From NCBI GenBank assembly GCA_038049695.1, contig CP142452.1:69445501-69509500 (forward strand): a DNA stretch of 64,000 nt. The letters are read 5' to 3'. Position 1 is the first letter of the stretch, and each line of letters begins with the position of its first letter. Below are positions 24,621 to 34,694 of this stretch, piece by piece. The notes under the pieces are model-generated. The model was not told where the DNA came from, searched no databases, and was given only the letters and a program-made list of their open reading frames with translations. Source of the DNA: Cinnamomum chago. Its lineage: Eukaryota; Streptophyta; Magnoliopsida; Laurales; Lauraceae. A program made the position numbers and the translations under genes.

Positions 24621-25005
24621 TGTTAGGAAAATTGTATAATTCGAGTGTCATTGGGCTCACGCTAGATTGAGCCCAGCGGTGTACCTCGAATGAACTCACA
24701 ACAAGTTTTGATCTGATTGAGTTAGAAAGATCAAACTCTTGGTGGTGGAGTTTGGATCAAGTTTAGAATTTCAGTTGGCAGAATTCTCATGCTAGTATGA
24801 GATTTTAGGAGGGGTAGAGTCCGGATAGAATTGTAATTGTTAGGGATTACTTTATAGAAAAGAGATGAGAACCCTTGATTAATCATCCAAAAGATCAGAA
24901 AGCATTCGTAGAGAGTTCGCAATTTTACTTTACATCAGAACGCATAAGGTTTTTGGTAAATTCAGTCCAAAGCAGACTCTCAACTAACTCAAGTGTGAAT
25001 TTCCT
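24621..25005 (+). repeat. Left LTR of the copia-type fossil
   Basis: Starts with TGTTAGG and shares ACTCTTGGTGGT-GAGTTT, TAGAGTCCGGATA, GATGAGAACCCTTG/GATGGGAACCCTTG and CAGAACGCA with the right LTR. The right edge is approximate because the last ~50 bases have diverged. Confidence 0.8.
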
Positions 25006-27653
25006 GCTGTAGCCCGATGCAAATGGGCGGGACAAGTGGGCTCGCAGACTATTGAAGGGGGTGGGATGTCACGTCCTTTGAGCCCCATATCGACTATAGA
25101 AGTTTAGAAAATTTTCCAGTGTTGCTTCAAGAAAGTGTAAGCACAGATTGACGTGAGCATCAAGGCATGCCTTGCAGCATCAGGCCTTGATTCTCCTCCG
25201 CCTCGGGATTCGCGCCTAGAAGGGATAGAAGACACGTGGCTTGCGTCAACGGTCAACGTGTTGCTCGATTGGGGTGCCAGCACAGACCAGGCAGCACGTG
25301 ACCCAATCCGACCCATCTTCGTCGCAGAGAAACAGCTGCTGCTATGGTATGGTGACGTCGGCACAACGGAAACTTTGACCGGGGCGTAACTTCTTCATCC
25401 GACTTCTGATTGACGAGTAGTTTGGTTCTACAAATTTGTGGCGATGAACACTATTTGGTAAACACAATAGATCGGCATTCCAATGGTCAGATATTATTTT
25501 AGACTAGATGCAGTCATCTTTGACGCTTGAAATTTATTGCGTGATATTTGGGTCATCTGAGCTCTGATGGACGATCCGTTTGCGCCTGCGGTATCCTGGC
25601 AACGAGATCTATGCAGAGGCAGTGGGAGATTGAAGATACAACAGTTAGAAAAGTTCTTACCCAGCGATCACGGTGAGTGGTATTTTATCTTTTCTTTTAT
25701 TCATGTGTTGGGGTGTCTTATAAAATCTATACCGCGTGATCTCACTAAGAGCGACATCTTCGGCGAGAAGAATCCACTCTTGTGAAGATATTGATTGGGT
25801 GCCCTTTGTAGGTATTGTGTGTTTATTTGTTGAGATAAAATTCAACGTGTATTTTCTTTTGATAAAACCTTGACGACCATTGGAGAATCATTTAATGCTA
25901 ATTTGGGCATTACCTTGTGCAGTGGGGTTATAATAATTGATCCGCTAAATATTTGAACTGTGGATCAAGGGGTCAAGGATTTGATCGAAAGAATGTGAGC
26001 ACAATCCAACGACACAAAGAGAGATGATCTCTGGTTAGTGGAAAAACATTGATAAAAATCACTAGATCTCGGATGAAAATAATCTATGATGCATGCATGT
26101 ACTATTTTATTGCCTGATGGGTCCATGATTGACAACTGGGTTGATCAGATCACTAATAAAGTGTTGACCACAATGGGAAAAACTAATTGATCAATGTGTT
26201 CCAATTCTATGTCTGTTGTCATGGTCTTCCACCTTAGTGGGGTATATCTTTGAAGTCTCAAGCCTCTTAAATATTTAAATTTTAATGAAATTTGAGGCAA
26301 GAAATACCAATGATTTATTTAAGTCAAGGGGACATGGGAATATGATGGGATAGATAACTTAGTGGATTGGATACTAAGGTTAGTCATATAATAGTGGATC
26401 TGATGAAGGTGTAAGAATGGAACTTATGGATCGATTTGTGGTTTTCCATGTGATCTCAACGATGGAAATTAAAATTCTGAATCAATGAAAACAAAATCCG
26501 GAGATTATAATCATCTATAGATATGGAACAAGTTTTGTAATGTGTTTCAAAAATGACATGAGTCTAAATTACATTTGACTTTGAAAGTCCAATTTGTTAT
26601 ATTTTGGGGATGCTCTACTAATTACTACTTTGTGATGAGTAAAATTCGTCGCTCAACTGGTGATAGAATAAATTAAAGAAATCTGTTCTGAAGCAATATA
26701 ACTATAATTTGCATGCATGGGAGATTGTTGAATTTTTTCTGAGATGATATTTACTTGCTTGATATAGTTTGTAATGTATGAATCTTCTAGTTTTAATTAT
26801 TTTGTATGTATTGTATGTGTAGTTTGGCACACTTATGGCATTGAAAATATGACACATCAACAAAGACAGAATAAATAGATTGGTTGGGATGATACCTTTA
26901 CCTGACTTTGGTATATTGGAACCATGTCTGGGTGGAAAATGACTATATATACTATTTTTTTCCGAGAATAATTAGAAGTGTGGTTGAGTGATATCATACA
27001 CTCTATAATATGCTGACCGTTTTATTTGTTTAAATTTAAATGGGTGGGAGTGATTTGCTACTGCGATTGGTGACTTTGACTTTAGCAAATACATTTAAAT
27101 TTATCTGTTATGATATAAGCTTGAGGCACTATAGAAATGCTTTGAGATATTGTGCATGGAGAGGGTCATACATATATATATTTGATTCTGTACATCCCAT
27201 AGCTAAAAATGGTATGGTTGAAAATTCTTAAATCATTTTATGTTTGGATATATTAAGTCCATGTTAACCACACGTATCTTTTGTTAGATTGTGTGGTCTC
27301 AATCCATCAGTTGATGTAATAAATTGATTAATTTCTTTATTTATCAATAAAATCATGCTTTCCTTTCATGAGATGAATAATGTTTTTATTACTTAATGCA
27401 CATTACCAATACATATGACATAATGGTTCATGAGATGAACCGGGTCCCATTAGTATATTAGATGTGATATATGTATATGGATGAGATCCACATACGGGAG
27501 ACATGTATCACAAATCTTATACTTAAAAATATCTTCACAACCAGTGATGAGACTGGGCATCTCATCTAATAAGGTTGTAGCACTTTGATCACTATGAGAT
27601 AGTGTGATTTGTCTCGATCATCAGAATGTAAGATTCTGGATCATAGTGCTGGT

Positions 27654-30600
27654 TAGAGATGTCAAACGGCCAGCACGGCCCGCCAGGGAAAACCCCTAGC
27701 GCGGCACGGCCCACTGGCACGACCTGCCATGGGCGGGCTAGAGCGGGCCGGGCCAGGCGGGCCTCCTCTTTTTTTTTTTCAGTATTAAAAAAAAATAGAA
27801 CACAAATACATAATTACGAAGAATGACAAAGATGTTTAAGTGGTTCGGTCAAACTCGACCTACTCCACTGAGAAGAGAAAACCATTTGGATCTTAACTTC
27901 TTGAAGGTTTCTAAATAGGATTACCTTCAAAACCTTACAATCTTTTTAGAAAATAAAAAATAAAAAAAAAAGAATGTTAAAACTTATAAATTTAAAAATT
28001 AAAATGAAGGAAAAAGTAAAAAAATCAGACATGTAGTCCACTGAAGTATTCTACTGGATCATAATCTTCCATTGATGTCAACTGTTGCTTCCTCTTATCT
28101 GCCAAATACCAGTCTCGTAGGCAAACACAACACTCCACTGTTTCTTCAGTCAGATTGGTTCTTTTGTCATCCACCACACGTCTACCTGCACTAAAAGCCT
28201 ATTCTGATGCTACAGAAGACATTGGAATAGTCAATAGATCACGAGCCATGGCGGCTAACACCGGATAAACGCTTTCTTGTTGCTTCCACCAAGCTAAAAG
28301 GTCAAAACTAGTGCATCCTGCATCCGTATTACACCGACGCTAAGATACGATGATAACTCCGTCACAATGTTACTTGAACTTGAGCCGGATGCCATGCCCA
28401 TAGAAAGGGAAGAATACCACACATCCCACTCACCAACACCTGTTTGCTGGACTTCTGAATTGCCCATATTAAGCCCATCTGTACCCATTTGCTCACAGTA
28501 AAATTGAAAAAGTGCTTGTAAATTTGTCTTAATAGTTGAAAAAGTATTTAAATTTATATAATTCATATTTTTATTTATTTCATCAATAAAAAACTATACA
28601 CCACTTAATTTTAACCTATGATCAAATACTGTAGCTAATGAAAATGTCATTGGAGCCTCTTTCCAATATTTATTAAATTCTTCTTCCATGTTTTTAACAG
28701 GGGTACTCAGTAAATCATGATCTCTAAATCTACTGAATTGTACAGTAATTTTAAAAAGCTTCATTAGATGTGGGATAATATATCCCGGAAAAAAATAATG
28801 TTGAAGTATAAAAAGCTTCTAATAAATCCCTTATATGTGCACATAACTCCCAATGTTCATCACTAATAATCAAATGTTGTGCATGAAACGCACAAAATTC
28901 ATTCAAAACAGTTCTCCGGTCAAGTGCTTTGTTTAACAAATCATACATAGAATTCCATCTATGTTCTATCTCCTTGGGTATTTTAATAGCTGATACGCCT
29001 TGCCTCGCACATATTTGGGCATACAATTGTCTTTTTTGTACGGGTGTAAAAGCAAAGTCTTTAATAGAATCTGTGTAAGTTACAATATGCTTTAAACCAA
29101 CCTTTGCAATGAGATTTAAAATGTGACATACACATCTATTTTGAAAGATAGAGATATCTATCAAAGTTGCAAGTGGCATCTGCATTCTCATTAATTCAAT
29201 AGTCACTGTATTATTACTGGCATTATCTAAAGTTATAGATAAAACTTTTTCTTTAATATTATATTCATCTAGTTTTTCCAAAATAAATGTACTTATTCTA
29301 GTGCCACTGTGTGACCATTCAAGAGTGCTAAAACTAATTATACGTTTATTAATAATCCATTTTGAATCTATGTTATGTGCAGTCATACAAAGATAACTGT
29401 CACCCCCTTGAGATGTCCACATATCTGTGGTTATGGCTATTCTGCCAGGAATTTCTGCAAGGTAATTTTTTATATTTATTTTCTCTTCCTGCCAGAGTCT
29501 AATAGCATCATTTCTGGCTGTATTTCTTGAAATACTGTGAAATTGTGGTTGACAGTATTCCTGGACCCATTTTTCAAAAAACTCATTTTCAACAAAACAA
29601 AATGGTAATTTGGATAACATAATCATTTTAACAAGATTTTGTCTACAACTTTATGCATTAAAAGAAAAAAGACCTAAACTGCTACTACTACTACCACCAC
29701 CAGTACTAGAAATTTGGGTCTGTGATCCAGGCCTCCCTATCCCTGCATCAGCTAGCTTATGTAAGGCAAGACATATTTGCTTATGTCTTGTCAAATGGCC
29801 GGTACCCATTTTTGACGAGGCACCATAAATCTTATTACAAAATTTGCATTTTGCCTTTTCAGCTGTTTTTCCATTTTCAATAACCTAAAACCTTGTAAAT
29901 ATTTTCCAAACTGTTGAAGTTCTATTTCTCTTGGTTGATTTACGGGAACTCTGAGGAAATGGTGGTAAATCACCTACTTCATCTTGTAATTCAATAAAAT
30001 TTTCTTGTCCCCCCCCCCCCCTAAATTAACAGAAGAAGATTCTGTGGGAAGTCTTCTTGCCATATTTCAAAAAATGAATTTTATAAATAATAACAGTAAT
30101 AGGCTCTAATAGCCTTCTTTTGTGATAATTAATATAAGAAAGGGGAGAAAATGAGAGTTAATATAATATAATATAAACTTATATATATGGAATCTCAAAT
30201 TTAAATAATATAAATATCTTTAAATCTTTGAAGGCCCCTTTATCTTGTCTCTTGATGACTTGATCTTTGGCCTTCCAAAAACTTCGTAGAGAGAGTGAAA
30301 GAGTTGAATGCTTTGAGATAGAACTAGAGAATGAAAGAGTTGTGTAAATTGGTGAGGAATGAGAATGAGAGGGTTAAGGTATTTATAGACTTTGTAAAAT
30401 GACAAATGACACAAAATACCCCTTATATGACCGTTTTCTAGCTGTTGGGGGGACCGGGGGGGGGGGGGGGTAAAAGTGACTTTTAAAAAAAAAAAAAAAG
30501 TGGATATGGTCGTTGGGTGGGCTGGCCAGCGGGCTGGCGGGCCAATTCCAGTGTGCCCAGCGGGCTGGAGGCACCAGCCCGCAAGCCTGGCAGGCCGGGG

Positions 30601-30737
30601 CTGAACGGGCCCAGCCACCTCAGCCCAGCATGGCTCGTGTCTCGAGCCGTGCCTTGCGGGCAGTGCCGTTGACCGGGCCGTGCCGGGCCACGGCCCGTTG
30701 ACTGGTTCGGCCCGGCCCGGCCCATTTGACATCTCTA
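27654..30737 (-). mobile_element. hAT (Ac-like) DNA transposon, 3084 bp, nested in the LTR element
   Basis: The ends TAGAGATGTCAAA (27654) and TTTGACATCTCTA (to 30737) are perfect inverted repeats. They are flanked by a perfect 8-bp duplication GTGCTGGT (27646-27653 and 30738-30745). The ~115 bp at the left end and ~250 bp at the right are very GC-rich, with GGCCCGGC/GCCGGGCC words, in sharp contrast to the AT-rich interior. That is the subterminal pattern of Ac/Dart-type elements. Inside is one transposase gene on the minus strand. Near 27834-27900 a fragment resembling LTR leader text (AAGTGGTTCGGTCAAACTCG) suggests a further small insertion. Confidence 0.95.
28045..30063 (-). pseudogene. 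hAT transposase with BED zinc finger and C-terminal dimerisation domain
   Basis: The ATG at 30063 starts MARRLPTESSSVNL, followed by a glycine run encoded by a 13-base G tract (30011-30023) that puts the frame out. Then comes a BED finger (CKFCNKIYGASSKMGTGHL, followed by TRHKQIC, about 29765-29870). The catalytic region at 28751-29626 is one open frame of 291 codons with ITTDMWTSQGGDSYLCMTAH, then LDNASNN and CHILNLIAKVGL. The C-terminal hAT dimerisation block is near 28075-28270 (VLAAMARDLLTIPMSSVASE, then AFSAGRRVVDDKRTNL). A stop interrupts the E-AFS junction, there is another stop just before the BED finger, and further breaks lie between 28270 and 28751. It is a decayed but fairly young-looking copy, not expected to make active protein. 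Confidence 0.88.
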
Positions 30738-30745
30738 GTGCTGGT

Positions 30746-33706
30746 ACATTTGATGTATTGAAGGACCATGAGAAACACCTTATGAAATACTGTCTCGATT
30801 TTAAGGAATGCTCTCATAATTCCCTAGCAATAGGCTGTCAATCCTGAGACATTGATGAACTCAAGTTTCTATCTATTCATTTGCTTTGAATCACCAACGA
30901 GTGAGGTCAACTGTAGGTCAACACCTCGGTGTCTTTGGTACGTGGTAGTAGGACCGTGGGAATATCCAATGGTCAAGATGGAATCTATCTATATTATCCC
31001 CCTTGTGTCAATTAATGGATTTGTCATTAGTAAGTGCGCATCCATCTCGATTAAGAGTTAATTTGATGGTATTGATGATCACTGTGATTAATTGGGGCTC
31101 AAGGATAATAAGGTGTAGATTTAAGATTGGATGAGACAGATTTATTCCAATTGATCCATGGATAATGATGGAGGGGCCTACTTGTGGTACTTGGGAAGTT
31201 TAGGGTCTTTATTGTAATTTATTCCTAAGGCTGGAGTGCAATTGCATTTATATAGTGATATTATTTACTATCAACTGTGGGCTCGGATTGCACATGAGAT
31301 GCGGGGTCGCATATCTCAGTTGGAGCTAGCTTTCTTTGGAATCCCTAGTGGTCCCCACGCTAGCTCAAGTTATTAGAAAGATTCTAATCTTACTTGAACT
31401 CTCAAAAGAAGGAATTAGAAAATTACTATTTCTATTTGAAGTGAGACTTCTAATAGTGGTAATAGTATGCTATTAATTTGTGTGGAAGTGTGACTTCTAA
31501 TGCAATTAGTAAGAGAGTCTTAAGAGGAGATTTGAGGGCTATAAATAAGGGAAGAAACCCCTTAGACGTCCACTACCTTTATTGCACGCCCAACCATCCT
31601 TTGTGCAAGTTGTTGCACAATTCTTCTTCTCATCTTTCTCTTCTAGTTCCCTTCTAGTTCCTTGGAGTTTCTAGTAGAGTTTTCTCTTGGATAACTCACC
31701 TATCTTCTTGAGAAAAGAGATCTGATAAACAAGTCATAGCGTGGAAGATCAAAAGGTTTTGGAAATTCTTGTTCGATACGTGAAAGAGTTTCATTATAAA
31801 AAAAAGACGCAACTTCTCCATTAGAGCACAACCGGGCTCCTAAGGTATAATCTACTTTCGTGCATGTTGTAGATTTTTATGGATGCTTGTTGGCTGCTGT
31901 TCTATCTTCTAGATATGTTTATTTACTGATTATGATGGCTGAGATTAAGGACATGGATCTTGAATTGGGTTTTATAGCCTTCTGGATAGTTGATCCCTGA
32001 GTCAAGTGGGTCAAAAAATTTTGAAAACCTATCCACGAGGCCTACCTACTTCCAACATCTTCCGCTGTGTGTTGTAAGGGGGGGGGGGGGGGGGGTTGGA
32101 TATTATTGAGTGCACAATATATGTTGAGTCAAACACCTCCCAAAATTTGGACCAAAGACCCATTTATGAGTTATGGACTGGTGCTAAACCTAAAAATTGA
32201 CCTATGACATTGAGGGGATGTGTTGTACACAAACTATTGTGGGGGCACAATTCTAATACCAACTGTAAATGTAAATGAAGTAAATTATTCTTTCGTTGGA
32301 AAATTAAATCATCCAAACGGATATCGAGTGATGAATCACGAATATTGGATTATAGCCAAAGGTTGGAATGTGTGCTTACTTTTGGACCCCATACAAATCC
32401 TAGAGATGCACCACAACATCTCTGAGGATGGAGGGTGTTGCGGAAAGTGGTTGGTTGTGAGAATCTGTAATTGCACTTGTTGGATGTAAATGCTGAGTTC
32501 CTAAATGACGAAAAGTAGGAAAAGCTTTATATGTAATCTGCGGATTTGGTGGTGCAAAGATCATGAGGATAAATGTGTACAAATTATCTGAACATGAGAA
32601 TTTCACGAGGCCATACGTGAATTTAGTTTATCCCCGGCATATGAGATATATCTTTAGGTCAAAGCAGTGGGAGTAGTTATATCTATTTGTCATTGGATGA
32701 CATATTGATTGTTGGTGGCGAATTGGAAGCAATCTTCAAGCAATAGTGTTGAAGTCTTGATTCGAGATTGAAAACATGGGTTGAAGCATGATGTACTGGG
32801 CATATGCAGCAACCATGTAAGCCAAATCTAGTACGGACTTTGTCACATGGGTCCGAGTAGGACGCTGGGTTAAAACAACTAGATATGGAGGTGTGCAAGC
32901 CAATCGACACTCCCATTTGCATGTGTATGAAATTGTCCAACAATCGGGATCCCATTAGTGAAAAGGATATGCTCATGACCGGAAACATGCCTTACTCGAG
33001 GATAATGGGAGGTGCATAATGCATGATATCCTCATCATGCATAAAATGCTGTAATTCCGGATTTATGAGACCGGAAATAGATCGTCGTTGGTCTCATAAT
33101 CAAATTCCTAAGTTAGTATGGTATGCCTGTTATGACAAGTGAATAAGAGAAATCTGAGTACACCAAAGACATTTCCTAAACCATTTTTTATGGCACGGTT
33201 GTTGTCTTGAAATTGCATGGTTGTATTGTTGCCTATTGGGATGGTGACTTGGACGAGAGGGAGTCCATGTCTGGTTATATTTTAAACCCTTGGCAAAGGT
33301 TTTTGTTTTTTGGTATAAAGAAAACTGACATGGTAGCTCTGTTGAGAATAGAAGTTGGGATACAACCTGCGATGCAGTAAACCAAGTGGCCATCGGGTTG
33401 GGTCTCTTCATGGATGTTTGAAGTTGGTAGGAACCGATGAACTGGTGTAAATGTTATGAGTCCGCCATTACATTGATGAATGGAACCACAATTCTACAAT
33501 CCCCAATGATATTAAACTGTGATATCTGTATACTAAAAATGTGGGAGAGAAACTAAAGATTTCAATCTCAAGGATCCCACCGGTAGAATTGACGTGTATT
33601 CCTTCATTAAGCTTTTAATAGGCTTAAGATGTATGTAGGGACTGTAATATATGTTGATGTACATTGGAACGTTTGATTTTCATGGCATTCGTGCCAAGTG
33701 GGAGAT
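30746..33706 (+). other. Interior of the copia-type fossil, right of the hAT
   Basis: It contains a TATA-like CTATAAATAAGG (~31540) followed by leader-like text and may include a nested LTR. A run of 18 G lies at 32078-32095, and reverse-transcriptase-like traces lie at about 32640-32760. No intact frame is present; treat it as a fossil. Confidence 0.5.
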
Positions 33707-34096
33707 TGTTAGGAAAATTATGTGGCTCGACTGCCATTGGGCCCGCCCTAGATTGAGCCCGGCGGTATGCCGTGGATAAACTCCCAACAAGTCTTGATCT
33801 GGTTGAGTCAAATAAGGATTAAACTCTTGGTGGTAGAGTTTGGATCAAGTTCAGACTCTCAGTTGGTAGAATTCTCACGCTGGTCAGGAGATGTGGGATT
33901 TTAGTAGGGGTAGAGTCCGGATAAAGTTGTAACTCTTAGGGATTGCTCTATATAAAGGAGATGGGAACCCTTGGTTGATCATCCAGAAGATTTGAGAGCA
34001 TTCACAGTGAGTTCGCAGGTCTATCGCGCACCAGAACGCACAAGATTCTCAGCAAGTTCGGTTCCGACACCCGTATGGGACCAGCAAGTATTTTCA
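33707..34096 (+). repeat. Right LTR of the copia-type fossil
   Basis: About 390 bp, TGTTAGG...TTTTCA, preceded by the purine tract AAGTGGGAGAT. It includes a TATA-like CTATATAAAGG near 33950. Confidence 0.85.
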
Positions 34097-34101
34097 CATA
34101 T

Positions 34102-34300
34102 CACCTTCAAACATATCTTCATGTGCAAGAGAGCAGGAAAATGCAAATATCCATCCGTTCACATGCACCTTTTGGGTTTGTTCACACTGACCATCTGTGG
34201 GACCCACATCCAAAATTGTGCATAATTTTTCTCTATGCAGTTGGATTGACTCCCATATAAGCTGATTTAAAAACTATGTTATTTATCATGCAAAATCCTG
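34102..34300 (+). repeat. Tail of segmental duplication copy B
   Basis: CACCTTCAAACATATCTTCA, then GTGCAAGAGAGCAGGAAAATGC, matches 17303-17340 of copy A's right end (CACTTTCAAACATCTTTATG). This confirms that the LTR element split copy B. Confidence 0.7.
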
Positions 34301-34574
34301 CATAATGTTTCTTTTATGAAATATGCCGAGGTCTGACTTTCAGATACTTCTCTTTTAATTAATGCTGCATGTGTCGGTGTCTTCTGTGCTCCTTGATTGC
34401 TCTCACCTGCCAGAACTAACTGGATCATTGAACTCATGACCTGTAATGCATGACCCATAAAACTACCCATAGTTGAAGGGTAGTTGAAGAAGAGCAGGTG
34501 AAATGTGTGAGTTTGTTTGGCAGTTGGATGGGGGAAGAAAGCTTTGCGGCTAAGGAAATGCTCTCACTCTCAGC

Positions 34575-34580
34575 TATATA
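34575..34580 (+). promoter_or_regulatory. Probable TATA box of the CYSTM-like gene
   Basis: CTATATAGGC lies about 120 bases before the ATG at 34695, with a pyrimidine-containing leader between. A strong splice acceptor (TTTGTTTCTTGACAG, ending 34690) sits 4 bases before the ATG. The leader may therefore be spliced from a further upstream exon, which would make this TATA irrelevant. Confidence 0.4.
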
Positions 34581-34694
34581 GGCAGAAAGCCTTGGAGCCT
34601 TTGAGAACAGCTCCTCAGAATTCATTGCCTCTCTAGCTCCATTGAACTCTGAGTTTGCCTCATCTACTGTCTGTGTTTGTTTCTTGACAGCAGA

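Larger units (their letters stand above)
24621..34096 (+). mobile_element. Ty1/copia-type LTR retrotransposon fossil, ~9.5 kb including a nested hAT
   Basis: Two similar LTRs start with TGTTAGGAAAATT, at 24621 and 33707. The right LTR is preceded by AAGTGGGAGATTG, the polypurine tract habitual in plant copia elements. The right LTR is about 390 bp and ends in CA. A 5-bp repeat CATAT flanks the element (24616-24620 and 34097-34101). By eye the LTRs agree at roughly four bases in five, so the insertion is old. The interior without the hAT is about 6.4 kb. It shows only traces of a reverse transcriptase (a DDILIVGG-like motif near 32696) and is broken many times over. It sits in copy B of the segmental duplication and is absent from copy A, so it inserted after the duplication or only copy B kept it. 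Confidence 0.85.

Noticed and set aside
30220-30732. 170-codon GC-rich minus-strand frame
   Set aside because: It is the GC-rich subterminal region of the hAT element read as protein (P/A/G/W-rich); not a gene.
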